NCBI RefSeq assembly: GCF_000002235.5
Contig: NW_022145606.1
Location: 52,076,333 to 52,140,332, forward strand
Length of the DNA: 64,000 nt
Direction of reading: 5' to 3'
From: Strongylocentrotus purpuratus
Lineage: Eukaryota > Echinodermata > Echinoidea > Camarodonta > Strongylocentrotidae
Shown here in pieces: positions 52,792-64,000 of the stretch. The translations under genes were made by a program, and so were the position numbers. Numbering within the stretch: position 1 is the first letter of the stretch; each line of letters starts with the position of its first letter. The notes under the pieces were generated by a model, which was not told the DNA's origin, made no database searches, and was given only the letters and a program-made list of their open reading frames with translations.

Positions 52792-54520
52792 TTTCCCATA
52801 GCGATTACACGTAAACGGGAAATGGAATTCTGAAATCCTACTTTGCAAGTGAAATATGAGCATGATCCCGGCATCTAATCGAAAAATAAAGGGCGCACTT
52901 GTGATAGCTCATTGTCTCAGCTACAACATATCCGAAGTTCAGCGAAAACGAAGCTAAAACAACAGAGATTTTGCTCGCGAAAGACAGGAGTGTAGAATCC
53001 AGTTTTGAGAAAAAGTCATGTCCCTTAGAGAATACACGTAAAATGTGAAAAATTGACATGCCTTCTTTAATTGCAAAAATACGCCATGATGCCTTTGTCA
53101 AAATGGAAAATTGTGGATTATTTATTTGTAGAAAATTGTCTCAGGTAGAACATATCAAAATTTAAAAGAAAATCAATCAATATTAACAGAGATACAATCA
53201 ATTTTCCAAAATTATGCTGACGTCATAATATGCAAATTGAAATTTTGAGTTTGGAGGCCATTATGATGACGTTATGAGTTAATTGAGGGTCAAATGAGAC
53301 ATGAAATCATATCTCCAACTTATAACCTATCTAAATATGAAAAAATATTGGGAGTTTCTATCTATTCTGAAGAGTTACAAAGAATTTTGTATAGACATGT
53401 TTTTGCTCATGTATTGTGGATAAAGATAACGCAGGTCCGCGCGCGCTGTCAACTTTGACGGACGCTCATTGCGTTATTAAAAGGTGAACAAGTTATCAAA
53501 ATGCTTGGAAAGATGTACCAAATATGATGATAGAGAACATTCGGCGATTCTATGTTGCAAAATGCTAGTACGCGCAAAAAACGCGCGCGCATGCGCGTTT
53601 GCGTGATTTTTTGTCAAATGCTCCATATGGCCTGAAACGTATGCAAAAAAAATTTGGGATGATTTGGAGCATTTTAATTTTTTTCGCGCGCGTAAACGCG
53701 CGTACGAACGCGCACGCGCGCATTTGCGCACGTTTATTGATCTGAAATTGACCGGATGGATATTGATCTTCTTCCTGATAAATATGAATGAAAAATTCCT
53801 TTCCGTTATGAAGATATGATCATAAGTTTATTTTCACAAAATGGCGCCTGGATGACGTCACGATAATTTTGAGTCTTTGAAAAGTCACGCAGTTCTAAGT
53901 TAGACTAAGATCTATCATCATGGCAAGTTTCATGATAATGGCTTTATTCAGTCTTGAGATATCCTGCGAACAAATTCGAGGAAGAATAATAATAAATAAA
54001 TAAATAAATAAATAACTAGACTTTAATTCGTCACTTAGACGAATTAGGTGATACGTATGATATTGGTTTACCTAACAAAGAATGCATTACACGATATCAT
54101 ATTATTTTATAAAATGCTCTTCCCATAATGATCTATCCATATGTCAAGTTTAAATTGTGTCGATCCCTTGATCATTATGGATATAGGGAAGATAGCTTGA
54201 GACAATATATGACCGTTGACTCTGTGCAGTAACCAGTTACACCTTTGACTCTAATTTACATCATGAAGAACGCATTTTGACGATTTTTATCCTATTCTAA
54301 GAAATGAAAATATAATTGATAAATAAGAGCTTATGCCTGAATAATTAAAAATGTATAGTGTATGACGTCACGATGTCCCGGCGTAAATGAAAAGTCAAAA
54401 TAAATGTGAGAATACATTAACGATCATTTTGAGTTGTCGACGTGAGATTCACTAGTTGCTTGAAAATAAAATCTTTAAATATCGGATGGATATATACTGT
54501 CACTGTATAAGGAATGTGGA

Positions 54521-55260
54521 TTAGAGGGATATTGATCCGTCAGTCTTTCTTGAAGGCTTGTCAATTAAAGAAATACAAAGATTTGAATGTATTTCGCTCA
54601 AGAAATTACATACAGCATTGCCAGTAAATTTCACAGGATCAATGTTAAAATCTCCCATTATATAAACCTGTTTATGTTCAGTATGTGTTTTTTGTAAAAC
54701 ATTTTCAAAGACAGGGATGAAATTATTGATATTTGATTGGGGTTTCCTATATATGACACCTACAATAATATTATTATGTCTCGGCAAATTGCTTTCAATA
54801 AACAGTGATTCATAGTTGTATGATGGGTATAATATAAATATATCATTGCGTATTTCATATTCAAAATTGTCAGCGACCAATAGACCAACACCTCTACTCT
54901 TTTCTACTTGGCGATTAAAATGTATAAATGAATGACCAGACACATTGAATAATAGTGGCGTACTATCATTAACCCAAGTTTCTATACATCAGTACAGATG
55001 AAATTGTATAAAGCATTACAATGTATGTTTAAACTACGCGAATTAAAATGTAAAATACTAAAATGATAGTTAATGTTACTGAATTCAGTCGTAAAATCCT
55101 CATCAATATAATATTTACAGTTCAGAAACCTACTGAAATAAAACTCATATTCTTTTTCGGATAAATAGTTTAAATCATTGATATCAGTATAAGTATATGT
55201 AGTATTACTACCAAATATTGAATGAAGTTCGTCATTATTCAAGTCTTGAATAGGAAATGA
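54521..55260 (-). pseudogene. LINE endonuclease domain remnant between the two arrays
   Basis: On the minus strand, 55075-55020 reads YHFSILHFNSRSL, the usual start of a CR1/L2-type apurinic endonuclease domain. After a frame break near 54980 the frame 54943-54521 gives SRGVGLLVAD, YESLFIES (catalytic Glu region), IIVGVIYRKP and VYIMGDFNID (GDFN catalytic motif), then LIDKPSRKTDGSISL before a stop. The reverse-transcriptase part that should follow is missing: the element is cut at the edge of array A. In intact elements the domain nicks target DNA to prime copying. Confidence 0.8.
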
Positions 55261-55355
55261 ACAATGAGAACAGAGTGGGTTATTAATGTAGCCGAATGCT
55301 CATGTTCTCTATAACGCTCATTTTATGTATTTTATTACCAGAGAAAAAAATATGT

Positions 55356-55489
55356 CAGTCAGTCACTCAATAGTGTCTGAGAGTAAAGTCTAGAAAGTAA
55401 AAGGGTTTCCTTACATAATTTCAATACGAGGACACTGCTAACGTTTAAGTTTCACAAATAGGACATACGTGACATATTCATCATTTCAA
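55356..55489 (-). repeat. Dispersed repeat, partner of 26922-27051
   Basis: Reverse orientation of 26922-27051. It directly abuts the left edge of array B. Confidence 0.75.
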
Positions 55490-58400
55490 CATTCAACCGA
55501 AAATTGTGATATGATCCCATCATCTGATCGAAAAACTAAAAGCACCGTTTTTATAGCCCATGGTCTCAGCTATAACATACCCCAATTTGGGAGAAAACAG
55601 AGCAGACATAAGATAGATAGTGCTCATAGATGAATGCCATGTAGATTCATGATGTGAACGAAATTCACCTTCCATAGACATAACACGCAAATGACGAAAA
55701 TTCTGACATGTGGCCTTTAATTGAATTTTGTACTATGATGACCTCATTAAAATGAAACTTAGTGAAAAGTGATCTTGTAGAGAATTGCCTTATCTACAAC
55801 ATATCGACATTTCAAAGAGAATCGATGAATATTGAGAGAAATACACTACATTTTCCATAAATACAATGACGTCATAATATGCAATTTTGTATTTTTGACT
55901 TCCTAGGCCATTATGATGACGTCAAGATGTACTTAATGGCCAAATGAGATATGAAATCATACCTCCGACTCATACTCTATCTAAATATGAAAAAAAAATT
56001 GGTAATCCCTAATCATCCCAATGGACTTTTTATAGGCATGTTTTTGCCCATATATGCAATGTATTACAAAAATCGCGCGTACGGACGGTTATCTTGAACG
56101 GACGCTCATTCCGTTTTTAATAGTGATAAAGAGCTAAACATGGTATCAAATTTTCCGGAAAAATATGAGGAATATTCGGTCAAAAGCTTTTGCAGAGAAA
56201 TTATTTTTCGTTCGGCCGTGACGAACGAAAACGTGCAAAAATGCGAGTTTTGCGTGATTTTTTATGAAATGCTTATAATGGCCTGAAACGTATGCAAAAA
56301 AAATTTAAGACGATTTTGAGCAATTACAAATTTTACGCGCGCATTAACGCGCGCGCCTACGCGTACGCGCATTTTTGAGCGCATTTGTTGACCTGAAATT
56401 GACCCGACAAATATTGACCTTGATCATGACAAATATGAATGAGAAATGGCTTTCTGTTATGAAGATATGATCGTAAGTTGATTTTCACAAAATGGCGTCT
56501 AGATGACGTCACGATGATTTTGGGTCTCTAAAAATTCACGCAGTTCTAAGTTAGACTAAGATCTATCATCATTAACAGTTTCATGATAATGGCGTTATTG
56601 AGTCTTGAGATATCCTGCGAACAAATTCGAGGAAGAATAAATAAATAATAAAGAAAAATCTTGACGAAATCAATAGGTGATACGTAGACTTCGTTACGTA
56701 TCACCTAATAACAATCTTGACGAAATCAAAAGGTGATACGTTGACTTCGTTACGTATCACCTAATGATTCCTTCAAAATTTGCAATTTCAACTTTCGATC
56801 GAAAATTTTAACATGATCCCAACATCTGATTAAAAAACAAAGTCACCCTTTTTTGTAGCCCATGGTCTCAGCTATAACATACCCCAATTTGGGAGAAAAC
56901 AGAGCAGACATAAGATAGATAGTGCTCATAGATGAATGCCATGTAGATTCATGATGTGAACGAAATTCACCTTCCATAGACATAACACGCAAATGACGAA
57001 AATTCTGACATGTGGCCTTTAATTGAATTTTGTACTATGATGACCTCATTAAAATGAAACTTAGTGAAAAGTGATCTTGTAGAGAATTGCCTTATCTACA
57101 ACATATCGACATTTCAAAGAGAATCGATGAATATTGAGAGAAATACACTACATTTTCCATAAATACAATGACGTCATAATATGCAATTTTGTATTTTTGA
57201 CTTCCTAGGCCATTATGATGACGTCAAGATGTACTTAATGGCCAAATGAGATATGAAATCATACCTCCGACTCATACTCTATCTAAATATGAAAAAAAAA
57301 TTGGTAATCCCTAATCATCCCAATGGACTTTTTATAGGCATGTTTTTGCCCATATATGCAATGTATTACAAAAATCGCGCGTACGGACGGTTATCTTGAA
57401 CGGACGCTCATTCCGTTTTTAATAGTGATAAAGAGCTAAACATGGTATCAAATTTTCCGGAAAAATATGAGGAATATTCGGTCAAAAGCTTTTGCAGAGA
57501 AATTATTTTTCGTTCGGCCGTGACGAACGAAAACGTGCAAAAATGCGAGTTTTGCGTGATTTTTTATGAAATGCTTATAATGGCCTGAAACGTATGCAAA
57601 AAAAATTTAAGACGATTTTGAGCAATTACAAATTTTACGCGCGCATTAACGCGCGCGCCTACGCGTACGCGCATTTTTGAGCGCATTTGTTGACCTGAAA
57701 TTGACCCGACAAATATTGACCTTGATCATGACAAATATGAATGAGAAATGGCTTTCTGTTATGAAGATATGATCGTAAGTTGATTTTCACAAAATGGCGT
57801 CTAGATGACGTCACGATGATTTTGGGTCTCTAAAAATTCACGCAGTTCTAAGTTAGACTAAGATCTATCATCATTAACAGTTTCATGATAATGGCGTTAT
57901 TGAGTCTTGAGATATCCTGCGAACAAATTCGAGGAAGAATAAATAAATAATAAAGAAAAATCTTGACGAAATCAATAGGTGATACGTAGACTTCGTTACG
58001 TATCACCTAATAACAATCTTGACGAAATCAAAAGGTGATACGTTGACTTCGTTACGTATCACCTAATGATTCCTTCAAAATTTGCAATTTCAACTTTCGA
58101 TCGAAAATTTTAACATGATCCCAACATCTGATTAAAAAACAAAGTCACCCTTTTTTGTAGCCCATGGTCTCAGCTATAACATACCCCAATTTGGGAGAAA
58201 ACAGAGCACACATAAGATAGATAGTGCTCATAGATGAATGCCATGTAGATTCATGATGTGAACGAAATTCACCTTCCATAGACATAACACGCAAATGACG
58301 AAAATTCTGACATGTGGCCTTTAATTGAATTTTGTACTATGATGACCTCATTAAAATGAAACTTAGTGAAAAGTGATCTTGTAGAGAATTGCCTTATCTA

Positions 58401-61400
58401 CAACATATCGACATTTCAAAGAGAATCGATGAATATTGAGAGAAATACACTACATTTTCCATAAATACAATGACGTCATAATATGCAATTTTGTATTTTT
58501 GACTTCCTAGGCCATTATGATGACGTCAAGATGTACTTAATGGCCAAATGAGATATGAAATCATACCTCCGACTCATACTCTATCTAAATATGAAAAAAA
58601 AATTGGTAATCCCTAATCATCCCAATGGACTTTTTATAGGCATGTTTTTGCCCATATATGCAATGTATTACAAAAATCGCGCGTACGGACGGTTATCTTG
58701 AACGGACGCTCATTCCGTTTTTAATAGTGATAAAGAGCTAAACATGGTATCAAATTTTCCGGAAAAATATGAGGAATATTCGGTCAAAAGCTTTTGCAGA
58801 GAAATTATTTTTCGTTCGGCCGTGACGAACGAAAACGTGCAAAAATGCGAGTTTTGCGTGATTTTTTATGAAATGCTTATAATGGCCTGAAACGTATGCA
58901 AAAAAAATTTAAGACGATTTTGAGCAATTACAAATTTTACGCGCGCATTAACGCGCGCGCCTACGCGTACGCGCATTTTTGAGCGCATTTGTTGACCTGA
59001 AATTGACCCGACAAATATTGACCTTGATCATGACAAATATGAATGAGAAATGGCTTTCTGTTATGAAGATATGATCGTAAGTTGATTTTCACAAAATGGC
59101 GTCTAGATGACGTCACGATGATTTTGGGTCTCTAAAAATTCACGCAGTTCTAAGTTAGACTAAGATCTATCATCATTAACAGTTTCATGATAATGGCGTT
59201 ATTGAGTCTTGAGATATCCTGCGAACAAATTCGAGGAAGAATAAATAAATAATAAAGAAAAATCTTGACGAAATCAATAGGTGATACGTAGACTTCGTTA
59301 CGTATCACCTAATAACAATCTTGACGAAATCAAAAGGTGATACGTTGACTTCGTTACGTATCACCTAATGATTCCTTCAAAATTTGCAATTTCAACTTTC
59401 GATCGAAAATTTTAACATGATCCCAACATCTGATTAAAAAACAAAGTCACCCTTTTTTGTAGCCCATGGTCTCAGCTATAACATACCCCAATTTGGGAGA
59501 AAACAGAGCAGACATAAGATAGATAGTGCTCATAGATGAATGCCATGTAGATTCATGATGTGAACGAAATTCACCTTCCATAGACATAACACGCAAATGA
59601 CGAAAATTCTGACATGTGGCCTTTAATTGAATTTTGTACTATGATGACCTCATTAAAATGAAACTTAGTGAAAAGTGATCTTGTAGAGAATTGCCTTATC
59701 TACAACATATCGACATTTCAAAGAGAATCGATGAATATTGAGAGAAATACACTACATTTTCCATAAATACAATGACGTCATAATATGCAATTTTGTATTT
59801 TTGACTTCCTAGGCCATTATGATGACGTCAAGATGTACTTAATGGCCAAATGAGATATGAAATCATACCTCCGACTCATACTCTATCTAAATATGAAAAA
59901 AAAATTGGTAATCCCTAATCATCCCAATGGACTTTTTATAGGCATGTTTTTGCCCATATATGCAATGTATTACAAAAATCGCGCGTACGGACGGTTATCT
60001 TGAACGGACGCTCATTCCGTTTTTAATAGTGATAAAGAGCTAAACATGGTATCAAATTTTCCGGAAAAATATGAGGAATATTCGGTCAAAAGCTTTTGCA
60101 GAGAAATTATTTTTCGTTCGGCCGTGACGAACGAAAACGTGCAAAAATGCGAGTTTTGCGTGATTTTTTATGAAATGCTTATAATGGCCTGAAACGTATG
60201 CAAAAAAAATTTAAGACGATTTTGAGCAATTACAAATTTTACGCGCGCATTAACGCGCGCGCCTACGCGTACGCGCATTTTTGAGCGCATTTGTTGACCT
60301 GAAATTGACCCGACAAATATTGACCTTGATCATGACAAATATGAATGAGAAATGGCTTTCTGTTATGAAGATATGATCGTAAGTTGATTTTCACAAAATG
60401 GCGTCTAGATGACGTCACGATGATTTTGGGTCTCTAAAAATTCACGCAGTTCTAAGTTAGACTAAGATCTATCATCATTAACAGTTTCATGATAATGGCG
60501 TTATTGAGTCTTGAGATATCCTGCGAACAAATTCGAGGAAGAATAAATAAATAATAAAGAAAAATCTTGACGAAATCAATAGGTGATACGTAGACTTCGT
60601 TACGTATCACCTAATAACAATCTTGACGAAATCAAAAGGTGATACGTTGACTTCGTTACGTATCACCTAATGATTCCTTCAAAATTTGCAATTTCAACTT
60701 TCGATCGAAAATTTTAACATGATCCCAACATCTGATTAAAAAACAAAGTCACCCTTTTTTGTAGCCCATGGTCTCAGCTATAACATACCCCAATTTGGGA
60801 GAAAACAGAGCACACATAAGATAGATAGTGCTCATAGATGAATGCCATGTAGATTCATGATGTGAACGAAATTCACCTTCCATAGACATAACACGCAAAT
60901 GACGAAAATTCTGACATGTGGCCTTTAATTGAATTTTGTACTATGATGACCTCATTAAAATGAAACTTAGTGAAAAGTGATCTTGTAGAGAATTGCCTTA
61001 TCTACAACATATCGACATTTCAAAGAGAATCGATGAATATTGAGAGAAATACACTACATTTTCCATAAATACAATGACGTCATAATATGCAATTTTGTAT
61101 TTTTGACTTCCTAGGCCATTATGATGACGTCAAGATGTACTTAATGGCCAAATGAGATATGAAATCATACCTCCGACTCATACTCTATCTAAATATGAAA
61201 AAAAAATTGGTAATCCCTAATCATCCCAATGGACTTTTTATAGGCATGTTTTTGCCCATATATGCAATGTATTACAAAAATCGCGCGTACGGACGGTTAT
61301 CTTGAACGGACGCTCATTCCGTTTTTAATAGTGATAAAGAGCTAAACATGGTATCAAATTTTCCGGAAAAATATGAGGAATATTCGGTCAAAAGCTTTTG

Positions 61401-64000
61401 CAGAGAAATTATTTTTCGTTCGGCCGTGACGAACGAAAACGTGCAAAAATGCGAGTTTTGCGTGATTTTTTATGAAATGCTTATAATGGCCTGAAACGTA
61501 TGCAAAAAAAATTTAAGACGATTTTGAGCAATTACAAATTTTACGCGCGCATTAACGCGCGCGCCTACGCGTACGCGCATTTTTGAGCGCATTTGTTGAC
61601 CTGAAATTGACCCGACAAATATTGACCTTGATCATGACAAATATGAATGAGAAATGGCTTTCTGTTATGAAGATATGATCGTAAGTTGATTTTCACAAAA
61701 TGGCGTCTAGATGACGTCACGATGATTTTGGGTCTCTAAAAATTCACGCAGTTCTAAGTTAGACTAAGATCTATCATCATTAACAGTTTCATGATAATGG
61801 CGTTATTGAGTCTTGAGATATCCTGCGAACAAATTCGAGGAAGAATAAATAAATAATAAAGAAAAATCTTGACGAAATCAATAGGTGATACGTAGACTTC
61901 GTTACGTATCACCTAATAACAATCTTGACGAAATCAAAAGGTGATACGTTGACTTCGTTACGTATCACCTAATGATTCCTTCAAAATTTGCAATTTCAAC
62001 TTTCGATCGAAAATTTTAACATGATCCCAACATCTGATTAAAAAACAAAGTCACCCTTTTTTGTAGCCCATGGTCTCAGCTATAACATACCCCAATTTGG
62101 GAGAAAACAGAGCACACATAAGATAGATAGTGCTCATAGATGAATGCCATGTAGATTCATGATGTGAACGAAATTCACCTTCCATAGACATAACACGCAA
62201 ATGACGAAAATTCTGACATGTGGCCTTTAATTGAATTTTGTACTATGATGACCTCATTAAAATGAAACTTAGTGAAAAGTGATCTTGTAGAGAATTGCCT
62301 TATCTACAACATATCGACATTTCAAAGAGAATCGATGAATATTGAGAGAAATACACTACATTTTCCATAAATACAATGACGTCATAATATGCAATTTTGT
62401 ATTTTTGACTTCCTAGGCCATTATGATGACGTCAAGATGTACTTAATGGCCAAATGAGATATGAAATCATACCTCCGACTCATACTCTATCTAAATATGA
62501 AAAAAAAATTGGTAATCCCTAATCATCCCAATGGACTTTTTATAGGCATGTTTTTGCCCATATATGCAATGTATTACAAAAATCGCGCGTACGGACGGTT
62601 ATCTTGAACGGACGCTCATTCCGTTTTTAATAGTGATAAAGAGCTAAACATGGTATCAAATTTTCCGGAAAAATATGAGGAATATTCGGTCAAAAGCTTT
62701 TGCAGAGAAATTATTTTTCGTTCGGCCGTGACGAACGAAAACGTGCAAAAATGCGAGTTTTGCGTGATTTTTTATGAAATGCTTATAATGGCCTGAAACG
62801 TATGCAAAAAAAATTTAAGACGATTTTGAGCAATTACAAATTTTACGCGCGCATTAACGCGCGCGCCTACGCGTACGCGCATTTTTGAGCGCATTTGTTG
62901 ACCTGAAATTGACCCGACAAATATTGACCTTGATCATGACAAATATGAATGAGAAATGGCTTTCTGTTATGAAGATATGATCGTAAGTTGATTTTCACAA
63001 AATGGCGTCTAGATGACGTCACGATGATTTTGGGTCTCTAAAAATTCACGCAGTTCTAAGTTAGACTAAGATCTATCATCATTAACAGTTTCATGATAAT
63101 GGCGTTATTGAGTCTTGAGATATCCTGCGAACAAATTCGAGGAAGAATAAATAAATAATAAAGAAAAATCTTGACGAAATCAATAGGTGATACGTAGACT
63201 TCGTTACGTATCACCTAATAACAATCTTGACGAAATCAAAAGGTGATACGTTGACTTCGTTACGTATCACCTAATGATTCCTTCAAAATTTGCAATTTCA
63301 ACTTTCGATCGAAAATTTTAACATGATCCCAACATCTGATTAAAAAACAAAGTCACCCTTTTTTGTAGCCCATGGTCTCAGCTATAACATACCCCAATTT
63401 GGGAGAAAACAGAGCACACATAAGATAGATAGTGCTCATAGATGAATGCCATGTAGATTCATGATGTGAACGAAATTCACCTTCCATAGACATAACACGC
63501 AAATGACGAAAATTCTGACATGTGGCCTTTAATTGAATTTTGTACTATGATGACCTCATTAAAATGAAACTTAGTGAAAAGTGATCTTGTAGAGAATTGC
63601 CTTATCTACAACATATCGACATTTCAAAGAGAATCGATGAATATTGAGAGAAATACACTACATTTTCCATAAATACAATGACGTCATAATATGCAATTTT
63701 GTATTTTTGACTTCCTAGGCCATTATGATGACGTCAAGATGTACTTAATGGCCAAATGAGATATGAAATCATACCTCCGACTCATACTCTATCTAAATAT
63801 GAAAAAAAAATTGGTAATCCCTAATCATCCCAATGGACTTTTTATAGGCATGTTTTTGCCCATATATGCAATGTATTACAAAAATCGCGCGTACGGACGG
63901 TTATCTTGAACGGACGCTCATTCCGTTTTTAATAGTGATAAAGAGCTAAACATGGTATCAAATTTTCCGGAAAAATATGAGGAATATTCGGTCAAAAGCT
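55484..64000 (+). repeat. Satellite-like array B: exact 1302-bp tandem repeat, more than 6.5 units
   Basis: The marker CTAATGATTCC occurs at 56761, 58063, 59365, 60667, 61969 and 63271, always 1302 bp apart. Units appear identical except for one G/C site (GAGCAGACATAAG versus GAGCACACATAAG). The first unit diverges over its first ~70 bp and there resembles array A. Each unit holds three TGACGTCA motifs, a CpG-rich hairpin, a TTGAGTCTTGAGATATCCTG segment shared with array A, and two AGGTGATACGT hairpins at its end. The array runs off the right edge. No open frame of note. Confidence 0.95.
57977..58064. repeat. Paired junction hairpins at the end of an array B unit
   Basis: Two 32-bp hairpins, 57977-58008 (12-bp stem, 8-nt loop) and 58033-58064 (11-bp stem, 10-nt loop), each preceded by TCTTGACGAAATCAA and followed by CTAAT. 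They look like a 56-bp tandem duplication of one hairpin module. The same pair closes every complete unit. Confidence 0.85.

Larger units (their letters stand above)
46915..54514 (+). repeat. Satellite-like array A: tandem units of 3113, 1996 and 1991 bp plus a partial
   Basis: Units begin at ACTAGACTTTAATTCGTCAC: 46915, 50028, 52024 and a diverged partial at 54015. Each has a ~520-bp head with a GATCATGATGATAATGATC palindromic tract, a tRNA-like segment, and a ~1.2-kb core with CTGACGTCATAATATGCAAAT, a CpG-rich hairpin and a GATATCCTGCGAACAAA end. Unit 1 contains two cores separated by a hairpin at 48933-48960. Its first core matches that of unit 3 almost exactly (including AATAAATAAATAAATAAATA), and its second resembles that of unit 2, so an X-Y-Y-X order is visible. 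No gene; the frames that recur in each unit are copies of the same non-coding sequence. Confidence 0.9.

Noticed and set aside
47443..53731. Recurring minus-strand frames of 84-182 codons in each array A unit
   Set aside because: They are conserved only because the DNA units are recent copies, they run through the tRNA-like segment, and their ends differ between units.

Overview
This window looks like non-coding, repeat-dominated DNA from the nuclear genome of a marine invertebrate, most likely an echinoderm and plausibly a sea urchin. It is AT-rich, with many long G/C homopolymers. It carries several non-LTR retrotransposon remnants, tRNA-derived SINEs, hAT-type miniature elements, a foldback element resembling the sea-urchin TU family, and one Death-domain exon (a family much expanded in echinoids). 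The taxonomic call is inference. No bacterial operon, CRISPR array, rRNA or intact host gene is visible.

Layout. 1-1300: 3' end of a LINE entering from the left edge. 1301-7120: a direct duplication (1301-1990 and 6410-7120) surrounding a 4.1-kb terminal-inverted-repeat element (2039-6176) with a 9-bp target duplication; the element carries a purine-rich minisatellite and a TTAA-flanked MITE. 7995-13614: a nested transposon stack in which a TTAA MITE is split by an hAT-type element (8204-13538), itself split by a Mutator-like element (9453-12683), which holds a further small hAT-type element (11587-12161) containing a reverse-transcriptase fragment. 14069-14454: an intact MITE copy. 16700-17310: an inverted remnant of the first LINE. 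18720-24230: about 22 copies of a ~254-bp tandem repeat. 24.4-30.8 kb: mostly unassigned AT-rich DNA with two strong palindromes. 30.9-34.0 kb: a decayed minus-strand LINE hosting a SINE and a 160-bp hAT MITE. 35326-35597: the Death-domain exon. 36.7-39.9 kb: a plus-strand LINE with an RNase H domain, interrupted by a 1.45-kb insert. 40.1-41.1 kb: a small TIR element and a tandem repeat. 41.19-43.83 kb: a large foldback element whose arms are opposed minisatellites. 46.3-46.8 kb: trinucleotide repeats. 46.9-54.5 kb: satellite-like array A (units of 3113, 1996 and 1991 bp), each with a tRNA-like segment. 54.5-55.2 kb: a LINE endonuclease remnant. 55.5 kb to the right edge: array B, an exact 1302-bp tandem repeat with almost identical copies.

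No genes here work together as a pathway. The biology is in how the repeats are built: three nested insertions are dated relative to each other by their target-site duplications, and arrays A and B share a core and a hairpin motif (AGGTGATACGT ... ACGTATCACCT). That suggests one mobile or rolling-circle-amplified family caught in two stages of tandem expansion. All coordinates of repeat edges come from reading by eye and may be off by a few bases unless a target duplication fixes them.
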